From CAYVUV01 sp964455095 (GTDB taxonomy: Bacteria; Desulfobacterota; Binatia; HRBIN30; CADEER01), in NCBI GenBank assembly GCA_964455095.1, contig CAYVUV010000186.1:1-32892 (forward strand): a DNA stretch of 32,892 nucleotides. The letters are read 5' to 3'. The position numbers and the translations under genes were made by a program. The notes below the pieces were generated by a model. That model was not told the DNA's origin and did no database searches. It worked only from the letters and a program-made list of their open reading frames with translations. This document shows, one piece after another, positions 7,085 through 15,137 of the stretch (within the stretch, counting starts at the first letter, position 1; the number at the start of each line of letters is the position of its first letter).

Positions 7085-8488
7085 ATGCCGGGACGGACAG
7101 CGCGGGGACAGGGCGGACTGCGCGTCGGCCTCGCTGCGGTCGGCCTGCTCGCGTTGGCGCTGTCGGCCAGCGCGCTGGCTGCGGCGGACAAGACCTTGAC
7201 GCGCGTCCATGATCCGGTGGTCGTGTCGACCGGAGCGCTGGCGGCAGTGCAGGACCGCCGCACCTCGCACCTGCGCCTGTATCGCGTCGCGGGCGGTGGG
7301 CTGCAGCCGGTGCCGTTTCAGTTCGATGCCTGCGACCGCAAGGGCGAGCTGGTGATCGGCGGCCCGCGCGAGTTCGCCATCGACGACAACGACGAGCTGG
7401 TGTTCATGGCCCTGGATACGGGCGCGCGCGCCGATGCCGGCCTGGTGCCGGGCACGTCCGATGCTGTGCTCGAGATCGAGGTGACGGATCCGGTGACCGG
7501 CGGGGTCGGGTGGGTGTATCTGCTCCACTTTCCGGCCGAGCCGCCGCCGCCGGTCGCGACGGCATACGTCGCTTACGACCCGGTCGCGCAGCGCGCCAGC
7601 TCGGCGCTGTACGCGGTCGACTACGCGCCGGCGCGCAACTTCTTCACCGCCATGCGCGTCACCCGCGAGGGCGGCGGCACCGGCGAGAACCTGCTGCGCC
7701 GCACGCGCATGCACGGCCGGCCGACATTCTCGCTGTTGCTGGCCAGCTTCAGCCTCGACTTCACCGAGCGCAACTCGATCGTCGCAGTCGACGGCGTCGA
7801 GAACGGCCCGGTGCGCGCCGTGCGCCGCGTTCAGCTGTCGGTCGATCTCGGCCCGCTGTTTCCCGAGCTGCCGAGCGGTACCGTCTACACTTCGCACTAC
7901 CGCAGCTCCTTCGTCACCCCGACCCGCTTCGGCGTGCCGTGGATGGCGTTGAAGACGCTGCGCGACTTCCGCTTCGAAAATTTCATCGATTTCAATCCGC
8001 AGGTGTTGCCCCTGCAGTATTGGGACGGGGCCAATCCGCAGGGGCTGGCGTTTCCGGAGAGCGGCACGCAGCATGTCGACACGGCCACCGATCACGACTG
8101 GTGGGTGAGCAGTGGCGCGGCGGGCACGATGCTGCATGCCTTCGTCATCCCGGATCAGTGGCGTGCCTGGGGCGTCGCGCGCGGCACGGTGTTCCGTTCC
8201 ACGCCGGCCAGGGGCAAGCGGCGCGAACCGTCCTACTCGGCCGGCTACAGCTTGCTGCAAATGATCAACCTGCGCCACGCCGGCTCGTACGATCTGCGCC
8301 AGGCCACCGTCATTCTGCCGCGCCCCTTTCAGCCGGGCGACGAAGTCGAGCCGATGGCGATGCTGCGCCAGCCCCTGCGCACCACCGTCCACCCCCTGCG
8401 GCTCGACGCGCAGGCGGAATTGAGCAAGCCGGCGCCGCCGGCGTTGCGCGGCGGCGGCGCCCCGGCGGCGGCGCCGCTCGGCCGGTGA
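7085..8488 (+). CDS. Exported protein of unknown function
   Basis: The 467-residue product begins with a basic segment and a hydrophobic stretch (LRVGLAAVGLLALALSASALA) ending in an ALAA site, so it is probably secreted to the periplasm or outer surface. The mature part is beta-rich, contains a region of the form DDNDELVFMALDTG, and ends in a Pro/Ala/Gly-rich tail. I do not recognise a family. I chose the ATG at 7085, preceded by a purine-rich AGAGAGGCGGGG. The GTG at 7064 overlaps the HAD stop and would give 7 more residues, with no ribosome site. It is tightly linked to the HAD gene, but no shared function is evident. Confidence 0.75.
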   Translation: MPGRTARGQGGLRVGLAAVGLLALALSASALAAADKTLTRVHDPVVVSTGALAAVQDRRTSHLRLYRVAGGGLQPVPFQFDACDRKGELVIGGPREFAIDDNDELVFMALDTGARADAGLVPGTSDAVLEIEVTDPVTGGVGWVYLLHFPAEPPPPVATAYVAYDPVAQRASSALYAVDYAPARNFFTAMRVTREGGGTGENLLRRTRMHGRPTFSLLLASFSLDFTERNSIVAVDGVENGPVRAVRRVQLSVDLGPLFPELPSGTVYTSHYRSSFVTPTRFGVPWMALKTLRDFRFENFIDFNPQVLPLQYWDGANPQGLAFPESGTQHVDTATDHDWWVSSGAAGTMLHAFVIPDQWRAWGVARGTVFRSTPARGKRREPSYSAGYSLLQMINLRHAGSYDLRQATVILPRPFQPGDEVEPMAMLRQPLRTTVHPLRLDAQAELSKPAPPALRGGGAPAAAPLGR

Positions 8489-8564
8489 GCGGGAGCCCGC
8501 CGACCTTTCGCCGTTCGTCGAGCCGTGCTGACGCACGGAGGCACGATGGGGTATGGTCGCGCCC

Positions 8565-9440
8565 ATGAGCACGCGCCGCTACCACATCGTCGACGTCTTC
8601 GCCGAGGCCAAGTACACCGGCAACCAGCTCGCCGTCGTGACCGAGGCGGCGGGGTTGTCGGCCGAGGACATGCAACGCATCGCGCGCGAGATGAACTTTT
8701 CGGAGACGACCTTTCTGCTCTCCAACCGCGAGCGCGACGGGGGCTTCGACGTGCGCATCTTCACGCCGGCGGTCGAGCTGCCCTTTGCCGGCCACCCGAC
8801 GATCGGCACTGCGTGCGTCATCCAGCGCGAGATCCTCGGCGCGGGGCGCGACCGCATCGTGCTGAACCTTCCCATCGGCCCGGTGCCGGTGACGGTCGAT
8901 GCGCAGGAGGTCTGGTGGATGCACCCGCGCTGGCCGGACTTCGGCCCGACGCGCCCCGCGGCCGACGCGGCGGAGCTGCTGCGCCTGTCCCCCGCCGACC
9001 TCGATCCGCGCCTGCCCGTGGAGCAGGTGGGCGTGGGCGTCTCGTTCCTGATCGTGCCGCTGCGCGGGCTCGATGCCGTGCGCCGCTGCCGGCTCGACGG
9101 CGACGTCCTGGCGCGCCGGGTGGCGCAGGGGTATCCGATGGGCGTGCTGGCGTTTGCGCCGGAGACGTATCGGCCCGAGAACCACGTCAACGCGCGCATG
9201 TTCTTCGACGCGTTCGGCGTGCGCGAGGACCCCGCCACGGGCAGCGCCGGCGCCTGCCTGGCGGCCTACACGGCGCGCCATCGCTGTTTCGGTACCGACT
9301 CCATCGCCCTGCGCGTCGAGCAAGGGTACGAGATCGAGCGTCCCTCGCTGCTCCACCTGCGCGCCACCGCGCACGGCGACGCCGGCGAGGTGAGCGTCGG
9401 CGGGCGCGTGCTGGCCGTCGCGCGCGGCGAGTTGCTCTGA
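8565..9440 (+). CDS. PhzF-family isomerase/epimerase-like protein
   Basis: The 291-residue protein matches the PhzF fold, two similar halves with a cleft. It has GNQLAVV near the N terminus, the catalytic glutamate E47 in MNFSET, RIFTPAVELPFAGHP, and the C-terminal EDPATGSAG loop. PhzF itself isomerises a phenazine precursor; most relatives act on unknown small acids or amino-acid derivatives. No other phenazine genes are nearby, so a phenazine role is unlikely. I used the ATG at 8565, where the family's usual start (xxRRYHIVDVF) lies; an ATG at 8553 would add four residues. It is probably a single-gene unit, followed by an inverted repeat at 9479-9547. Confidence 0.9.
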   Translation: MSTRRYHIVDVFAEAKYTGNQLAVVTEAAGLSAEDMQRIAREMNFSETTFLLSNRERDGGFDVRIFTPAVELPFAGHPTIGTACVIQREILGAGRDRIVLNLPIGPVPVTVDAQEVWWMHPRWPDFGPTRPAADAAELLRLSPADLDPRLPVEQVGVGVSFLIVPLRGLDAVRRCRLDGDVLARRVAQGYPMGVLAFAPETYRPENHVNARMFFDAFGVREDPATGSAGACLAAYTARHRCFGTDSIALRVEQGYEIERPSLLHLRATAHGDAGEVSVGGRVLAVARGELL

Positions 9441-9478
9441 GCCGATTCGCCATCTCCGCTTCACATGCTTGTGGCTCT

Positions 9479-9547
9479 GGGAGGGCGACGCTCCCGCGGA
9501 GCCTTCCGGCCCAGTGGGGCACGGCTCGGCAGGAGCCTCGCCCTCCC
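9479..9547. repeat. Interspersed palindromic repeat (GGGAGGGCGA..GAGCC type)
   Basis: Two 25-bp arms (9479-9503 and 9523-9547) are inverted copies with three mismatches, separated by 19 bp. Similar repeats, which in one frame read as GEAPAEP, are common between genes in many high-GC genomes. It lies after the phzF-like stop and may function as a terminator or be a non-autonomous mobile repeat. Confidence 0.7.
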
Positions 9548-9609
9548 GTGCACAGAAGCCCCCCGCGGAGCGTTCGAATTGCCCGGGTCGTTTGATGTAG
9601 AGTGACAGC

Positions 9610-11415
9610 ATGTCGCCAGGGGGTGACGATTGGCGGGAGCGGATGCACGAGCACGCCCATCGCGTGCTGGTGCGCCGACTGCGCTTTGCGCTGCTCGGGT
9701 GTCTGGGGCCGATCGCGCTCTTTGCGTTGGCGGATCTCTATCTTTCGCCCGGCGATCTGGTACCGCTCTGGGGGATCAAAGCGGGGGGGCTGGGCGTCCT
9801 GGTGCTGGCGCTCCTCGGGCTACGACGCGCGCGCGGGCAGGGCAGCGTCGTGATGATCGCGCTGGTCAGCGCCGCGGCGATGTACGCCCTCAGCACCGCG
9901 TCGGCGATCTACGGTGAGGAGCCGTTGACCAATTCGCTGCTCAGCATCACGGTCGCGCTCGCCGCGGCGACGCTGCTGCCGTGGGGTGTGGCACCGCAGC
10001 TCGCTCTGGTCGGCATCGCGATCGCGGCGACCGTGGTGACCATCCACGAATCGACCGGGAGCTTCGCGGGCGTCATTGCGTATCCGAACGTCGGGGTCGC
10101 CATCGGGCTGGGCGTGTCGGTGTACATCGCGTATGAGTTGCAGCACGGCCGCGAGGCATTGGCGCTGCGCGGTGCCGAGCAGCGGCGTGCCGAAGCACAG
10201 GTGCGACAACTGAACGAGCAGCTGGAAGGGCGGGTGGCCGAGCGCACGGCCGAGCTCGAGCGGGTGAATCGCGAGTTGGCACATCAGGTCGCCGTGCGCG
10301 CCCAGGCGGAGGCGGAGCTGACCGCGTTGATCGAAAGCGCCAACGATGCCATCTGGTCGGTCGACCGCGAGTACCGCCTCATCGCCTTCAATTCGGTGAT
10401 GTCCGAGCGCTTCGCCCGCATGTTCGGCTTCGAGTTGCAGCCCGGGCTGGCCTTTGACGAGCGCGTGCCGCAGGCCTGGCGCGATGCCTGGAAGGGGTTG
10501 TACGACCGCGCCCTGGCGGGCGAGCGCTTCAGCGTCGAGGAAGATGACGTGCAGGTGCCCGAGGGGACGCGCAGCTTCTTGACGTATTTCAACCCGATCG
10601 TCACCGACGGAACGATCACCGGGTTGACCGTCTTCAGCACCGACATCACCGAGCGCAAGAACGCCGAGGCCGCGGCGCGCCGGCACCAGGCGGAGCTCAC
10701 GCACGTGTTGCGACTCGGCACGATGGGCGAAATGGCCGCCGGCCTGGCGCACGAAATCAACCAGCCACTGGGAGCGATCGCCAGCTATGCCCAGGGCTCG
10801 ACGCGGCGCCTGCGCGGGCCATCGCCGGATATTCCCGGCGTGCTCGGCGCCATCGAACAGATCACCGCCGAAGCCCTGCGGGCCGGCGAGATCATCCGCC
10901 GACTGCGCACGCTGGTGCGCAAGGAAGCGCCGCGGCAGGACTGGATCGACCTGAACGAGATCGTCCGCAACGTCCTGCAGCTGCTGCGACCCGACGCGCT
11001 CCTGCATCGCATCGCCCTGCGCGCCGAGCTCGACCGCGCGCTGCCGCGCGTCGTCGGCGACGGCATTCAGGTCGAGCAGGTGGTGGTCAATCTGGTGCGC
11101 AACGGCATCGAGGCCCTGAGCGCCAGCGCCGAACCGCGCGAGCTCTCCGTGTCCACCGCGGCCGACGGCGACAGCGTGCACGCGATCGTCAGCGACACCG
11201 GTGCGGGGCTCAACCCGGATCTGCGCGAGCGGATCTTCGACCCGTTCTTCAGCACCAAGTCCGACGGGCTCGGGATGGGCCTGTCCATCAGCCGCACCAT
11301 CGTCGAATCGCACGGCGGCCGACTGTGGACCGTGCCGAGCCCGCGCGGTGCGACCTTTCAGTTCACGCTGCCCATCAACCCCGAACCGGCGGCCAGGGCG
11401 GTCGGCGCGAGCTAG
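9610..11415 (+). CDS. PAS-domain sensor histidine kinase
   Basis: The 601-residue protein starts with about five membrane helices (residues 23-175), followed by a long coiled coil (185-235). A PAS domain follows (about 236-350, NDAIWSVDREYRLIAFN). The HisKA dimerisation helix has phospho-acceptor H381 in AHEINQPLG, and the C-terminal ATPase domain has its N-box in VVNLVRNGIEAL and G-box in DTGAGL. The HEINQPL signature places it near DctB/FixL-type kinases. No response regulator gene is adjacent, so its partner is elsewhere. The start ATG at 9610 lacks a strong ribosome site but sits just before the basic first segment. Confidence 0.9.
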   Translation: MSPGGDDWRERMHEHAHRVLVRRLRFALLGCLGPIALFALADLYLSPGDLVPLWGIKAGGLGVLVLALLGLRRARGQGSVVMIALVSAAAMYALSTASAIYGEEPLTNSLLSITVALAAATLLPWGVAPQLALVGIAIAATVVTIHESTGSFAGVIAYPNVGVAIGLGVSVYIAYELQHGREALALRGAEQRRAEAQVRQLNEQLEGRVAERTAELERVNRELAHQVAVRAQAEAELTALIESANDAIWSVDREYRLIAFNSVMSERFARMFGFELQPGLAFDERVPQAWRDAWKGLYDRALAGERFSVEEDDVQVPEGTRSFLTYFNPIVTDGTITGLTVFSTDITERKNAEAAARRHQAELTHVLRLGTMGEMAAGLAHEINQPLGAIASYAQGSTRRLRGPSPDIPGVLGAIEQITAEALRAGEIIRRLRTLVRKEAPRQDWIDLNEIVRNVLQLLRPDALLHRIALRAELDRALPRVVGDGIQVEQVVVNLVRNGIEALSASAEPRELSVSTAADGDSVHAIVSDTGAGLNPDLRERIFDPFFSTKSDGLGMGLSISRTIVESHGGRLWTVPSPRGATFQFTLPINPEPAARAVGAS

Positions 11416-11470
11416 TGGTCCACAACGTGCTGGCGCCTGCCGTACGGATGATGCGATACCCGTTGGCGCA

Positions 11471-12016
11471 ATGGCCCAGACCGCGACCGTCTACTTGTTC
11501 GACATCCAGCTCAGCGACATGGACCGCGGGGTCTACGAGTTGCTGGCCTTGCGCGTCGCCCGCCAGCCGTCGGAGACCGAGCCGTATCTGCTGACGCGCG
11601 TGTTGGCCTATTGCCTCGAATACGTCGAGGGCCTGGCCTTCTCGCGCGGGCTGGCCGAGCCGGACGAGCCGGCGCTGTCGGTGCGCGACCTGACCGGCGC
11701 GCTGCGCGTCTGGATCGACATCGGCGCGCCGGACGCGGCCCGCTTGCACAAGGCCAGCAAGGCGGCGCCGCGCGTGGCCGTGTACACGCACAAGGACCCC
11801 GCGCCGCTGCTGCGCCAGCTCGCCGAGGCGAGCATCCACCGCGCCGAGGCCCTGGAGATCTACGCCGTCGACCGCGCGCTGCTGACCGAGCTGGCGGCGC
11901 GCCTCGAGCGGCGTATGACCTTCGCCCTGGCGGTCAGCGATGGTCACTTGTACGTCACGCTCGGCGAGACGAGCATCAGCGGCGCCGTCACGCGCCACCC
12001 GCTTACGGCGGGGTGA
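11471..12016 (+). CDS. yaeQ: YaeQ family protein
   Basis: The 181-residue protein matches YaeQ in length and motifs. It starts MAQTATVYLFDIQLSDMDR, has a central RVLAYCLEYVEGLAFSRGL segment and WIDIGAPDAARLHKASK, and ends with the family's short C-terminal strands. YaeQ adopts a PD-(D/E)xK nuclease-like fold and was first noted as a suppressor of RfaH loss in Salmonella; its biochemical role is not settled. The frame is open upstream of 11471 through the end of the kinase gene, but the family start is the ATG at 11471. It sits 55 bp after the histidine kinase on the same strand, and co-transcription is possible. Confidence 0.9.
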   Translation: MAQTATVYLFDIQLSDMDRGVYELLALRVARQPSETEPYLLTRVLAYCLEYVEGLAFSRGLAEPDEPALSVRDLTGALRVWIDIGAPDAARLHKASKAAPRVAVYTHKDPAPLLRQLAEASIHRAEALEIYAVDRALLTELAARLERRMTFALAVSDGHLYVTLGETSISGAVTRHPLTAG

Positions 12017-12030
12017 TCGCTCTGGTTCTT

Positions 12031-12272
12031 CTCCCTCAGGGGGCTTTGCACACAAAGTCACCGTTGAACGGCGCTCTGGTCGGAGTCGGGGTCGGAATCG
12101 GTATCGGGATCGAGGGCAACGAAATGAATTGCGGCCTGTGTCGATGCGATTCGCTAGGAACCGCGGAATCCCTGGGACAGGAATCGATTCCGATGCCGAT
12201 AGCGATTCCGACCCCGACGGGAGAGGCACAATCGGGCGAAAAAAGGCTTTTGTGCAAAGCCCCCTCAGGGAG
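12031..12272. mobile_element. MITE-like element with 22-bp inverted ends
   Basis: The 242-bp unit begins with CTCCCTCAGGGGGCTTTGCA and ends with its inverted copy; the 22-bp arms (12031-12052 and 12251-12272) differ at one position. The interior is itself an imperfect palindrome of GTCGGA/ATCGGG-type hexamers (about 12078-12113 against 12184-12221). It contains no credible gene. Its tip shares the GGCTTTGC core with the insertion element at 163-3348, so that family could have mobilised it, but this is only suggestive. Confidence 0.7.
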
Positions 12273-12368
12273 AGGCTAGGTGAGGGGATGGAATAGTCTC
12301 TTCGACGAATCAGGGTCGAAGCCATCATTTTATCCCCTCACCTTACCTCTCCCGGAGGGAGAGGAACC
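12271..12368. repeat. Inverted repeat of the GAGAGG-TGAGGGG intergenic family
   Basis: 19-bp arms (AGAGGCTAGGTGAGGGGAT at 12271-12289; complement at 12332-12350, two mismatches) enclose 42 bp. The right arm runs on into a CCTCTCCCGGAGGGAGAGG stem (12346-12368). Related arms are found at 22669-22833 and 3383-3407. It lies between yaeQ and the convergent glp operon and may stop transcription from both sides. Confidence 0.65.
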
Positions 12369-12397
12369 GTTTTCTGTGGTGCGTATCTCTTTCAACA

Positions 12398-13648
12398 TCA
12401 AGACCAAGCAGACGGCAGGAGGGCCATGCGAATCTCACCGCCGGTCGGATCAACGCGGTCGATCCAGCTCGCGGAGAGATGGAATGGCTGATTGGGGACG
12501 AGGCGCCGATAGCGCTGGCGCCATAGCTCGCGGTCGCCCTGGGAAACGCGGAGCGCGGTTGCAGCAGAGAATTCCTTCGCCCGCAGGATGAAGTGGCCGT
12601 GCGGCAGCGGGGCGCTCGGGTCGACGGCGCTCGGCGACACCCAGAGCAGCGGCGGCGCACAGAGGATCGGAACCGGTGCGCGCGCGGGCCAGGTGTCGGA
12701 ACGCAGGAACTCGCACGCGGCGCGCGCGGCGTGGCGGCCGCCGAGCGCGGCGATGTCGGCGGTCTCGGCGCCGTGCAGCAGGTTGCCGGCGGCGAACACG
12801 CCGCGCACCGAGGTGCGCAGCGCGCCGTCGACGCGCGGCGCGCGCGTGGCGGGGTCCATGACCAGGCCACCGCGCCGCGCCAGCTCGTGGTCGGGGATCC
12901 AATCGCCGGTGAAGATGACCGCGTCGCAGTCGACCTGGCGGGTGGCGCCGCTGCGCAGCGCGGTCAGCTCGACGGCTTCGACGCGTCGCGCACCGAGGAT
13001 GCGCGTCACGCGCGTCTCGGTGAGGATCGGCACGCGCAGGCGCGTCACCGTGATCCACTTGAACGGGGCGTACGTCTGATCCTGCGCGTGTTCGGTGACC
13101 ATCGCCGCCGTCGCGGCGCCGGCATGGTGCAGCGTCAGCACGGCGGAGAAGCTGACGTGCTCGGCGCCGATGACGACGGCGCGCCGCCCGACCGGCCGGT
13201 GGTGGAGGTAGACGAGCTGCTGCAGCGCGCCGGTGGTGTAGACGCCGAGCGGCCGCGTGCCGGGGACGAGCCGCGCCGCGCGCGGCCGCTCGCGACAACC
13301 GGTAGCGAGGATGACGGCGCGTGCCGCGAGCTCCTCGACGCCATCCCGACTGGTGAGCGACAGCGCCGTCGCTCCGCTCCAGCCGGTGACCGTGACGCCG
13401 GTGCGCACCGCGACGCCCGCCTCGCGCGCCAGCGCCACGTAGCGCGCTGCATACTGCGGACCGCTGAGCAGGCGGCGCAGGTCGCGCAACCCGAAACCGG
13501 TGTGCGCCGCATGGCGCGGAATGCCACCGGCTTCGCTCTCGCGCTCGAGCACCGCGACGCGCGCGACGCCCAGACGCCGCAGCTCGATCGCCGCGGCGAG
13601 GCCCGCCGGGCCGCCGCCGATGATGGCGACGTCGACATCAGAAGGCAT
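12398..13648 (-). CDS. FAD-dependent oxidoreductase, GlpB-like partner of the glycerol operon
   Basis: The 416-residue flavoprotein has an N-terminal FAD motif (IIGGGPAGLAAAIEL, residues 9-23), a middle ATGCRERP motif and a second nucleotide-binding region. The FAD-closing motif is FTGDWIPDHELARRGG. This pyridine-nucleotide-disulphide type of flavoprotein lacks a CxxxxC redox pair. It is the last gene of a three-gene unit after a glycerol kinase and a GlpA-like enzyme. In many bacteria such a protein forms the second subunit of a glycerol-3-phosphate or related dehydrogenase complex. I used the ATG at 13648, since residues upstream come from repeat DNA. No GlpC or DUF1667 gene follows, so the electron acceptor is unclear. 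Confidence 0.8.
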   Translation of the reverse strand: MPSDVDVAIIGGGPAGLAAAIELRRLGVARVAVLERESEAGGIPRHAAHTGFGLRDLRRLLSGPQYAARYVALAREAGVAVRTGVTVTGWSGATALSLTSRDGVEELAARAVILATGCRERPRAARLVPGTRPLGVYTTGALQQLVYLHHRPVGRRAVVIGAEHVSFSAVLTLHHAGAATAAMVTEHAQDQTYAPFKWITVTRLRVPILTETRVTRILGARRVEAVELTALRSGATRQVDCDAVIFTGDWIPDHELARRGGLVMDPATRAPRVDGALRTSVRGVFAAGNLLHGAETADIAALGGRHAARAACEFLRSDTWPARAPVPILCAPPLLWVSPSAVDPSAPLPHGHFILRAKEFSAATALRVSQGDRELWRQRYRRLVPNQPFHLSASWIDRVDPTGGEIRMALLPSAWS

Positions 13649-13676
13649 TGGTCGCGGCCGTTGTACCCCCCCCACC

Positions 13677-15134
13677 TCAGTCCTCCCCCGCCGAGGGGGA
13701 GGAGGCCGGAGCCTCTCCGCCACTCCCCAGCAGCTCGGAGGCGGTGCGCCCACTCGCTTCGGCTAGGAGCTGCGCGACCGCGGCGCTGCAGTAGAAGCCC
13801 TGGCAACGTCCGAGCAGCGCGCGCGTGCGGCGGCGCAAACCGTCGAGCGAACGCGCCGGTACCGGCGCGCGGGCGGCGTCGACGATCTCGCCGCGCGTGA
13901 CGCGCTCGCAGTGGCAGACGATCTGGCCGTAGTCGGGGTTGGCGGCGATGGCGGCGGCCGATTGGTACGGGCGCGCGAACGCTTCGCCGATGTTGGGCAT
14001 GCGGATGCTCTGAAAGTCGCGCCGGGGCTCGAGGGCGAGCCCGGCGTCGGCGAGGCCGGCGACGACATGCTCGGCGATGGCCATCGAAGCCGAGAGACCG
14101 GTCGAGCGAATGCCGCCGACGCAGACGTAGCGCTGCGCAGCGCGCACGGCGATCTGGTAGTCGCTGTGCTCGGTGGCGGCGCGCAGGCCGACGTAGACGG
14201 CCGTGACCTCTTCGTCGAGCAGCGCGGGTAGGATGCGGCGCCCCTTCTCCAACAGGCTGGCGAGACCCGCGGCGGTCGAAGCCGTGTCGGTCTTGTCGTC
14301 GATGTCCTCGGCCGTCGGTCCGAGCACGATGTTGCCGAGCACGGTCGGACTGACCAGCACGCCCTTGGTCGTTGCGGTCGGCACCGGCAGCAGGATGTGG
14401 CTGGCCAACGGCCGTGCCAGCTTGTCGAAGACGATGAGCTCGCCGCGCCGCGGCCGGACCGTGAAGCCGCTGTCGCCAAACAGCCGATCGATGCGGTCGG
14501 CGCTCAGTCCGGCGGCGTTGACGACGTAGCGGGCGCGAATCGTCTCGCGCGGTGTGACCAGCTCGTGCACGCCATCGTCCGATACCCGCGCCGTCTGGAC
14601 GGGGCTGTCGAGTCGCAGCTCGACGCCGTTGACGACGGCTTCGGTGGCAAAGGCCAGCGGCGTGGTGAACGGACAGATGAGGCTCTCGTCGGGAATGCGC
14701 AGCGCGCCCAGCGCACCGGGTCCGAGGTGCGGTTCTTCGCCGTAGAGCTGCTCGACGCCGACCGGTTGCGCGGCGGCGTAGCCGTTGCGCGCCGCGTTGT
14801 CGGCGATGCCGGGCAGGGCGGCGAGCTGGTGGGGGTCCCAGGCGACGAGCAGGGCGCCGATCGGCTCGATCGGAATGCCGGCTGCTGGCCCGTAGCGGCG
14901 CAGCAACTCATAGCCGCGCCGCACCAGCGCCGACTCGAGACTGCCCGGTTTGGCGTCGAAGCCGGTGTGCAGCAGCGCTGTGTTGGCCTTGCTGGTTCCC
15001 GCCCCGACGTCGCCGCCGGCCTCGATCACCACACAGCGCAGGCGGTACTGCGCCAGCTCGCGCGCGATGGCGGCGCCGACGACGCCCGCGCCGATCACTG
15101 CGACGTCGTATGCAGAAGCGGCAGCGGGTGGCAT
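13677..15134 (-). CDS. Glycerol-3-phosphate dehydrogenase-like FAD protein with BFD 2Fe-2S domain
   Basis: The 485-residue protein starts with a FAD-binding DAO fold (VIGAGVVGAAIARELA, residues 13-27, and VNAAGLSADRIDRL near 205-218). It ends with a BFD-like [2Fe-2S] domain whose cysteines are C407, C409 (CHC), C444 and C449 (CQGFYC). This is the arrangement of GlpA and its relatives, which oxidise glycerol 3-phosphate to dihydroxyacetone phosphate. It starts 3 bp after glpK stops, so the two are co-translated. The last dozen residues are encoded by an intergenic-type palindrome (about 13682-13702), which suggests that a repeat has replaced the original end of the gene. Confidence 0.85.
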   Translation of the reverse strand: MPPAAASAYDVAVIGAGVVGAAIARELAQYRLRCVVIEAGGDVGAGTSKANTALLHTGFDAKPGSLESALVRRGYELLRRYGPAAGIPIEPIGALLVAWDPHQLAALPGIADNAARNGYAAAQPVGVEQLYGEEPHLGPGALGALRIPDESLICPFTTPLAFATEAVVNGVELRLDSPVQTARVSDDGVHELVTPRETIRARYVVNAAGLSADRIDRLFGDSGFTVRPRRGELIVFDKLARPLASHILLPVPTATTKGVLVSPTVLGNIVLGPTAEDIDDKTDTASTAAGLASLLEKGRRILPALLDEEVTAVYVGLRAATEHSDYQIAVRAAQRYVCVGGIRSTGLSASMAIAEHVVAGLADAGLALEPRRDFQSIRMPNIGEAFARPYQSAAAIAANPDYGQIVCHCERVTRGEIVDAARAPVPARSLDGLRRRTRALLGRCQGFYCSAAVAQLLAEASGRTASELLGSGGEAPASSPSAGED

Positions 15135-15137
15135 CGG

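Noticed and set aside
8553..9440. Phenazine biosynthesis locus
   Set aside because: Only a PhzF-family member is present; no phzA-G neighbours exist.
12036..12257. Short minus-strand frame reading PIPIPTPTPT
   Set aside because: It is entirely the MITE-like palindrome; such repeats give false peptides of this type.
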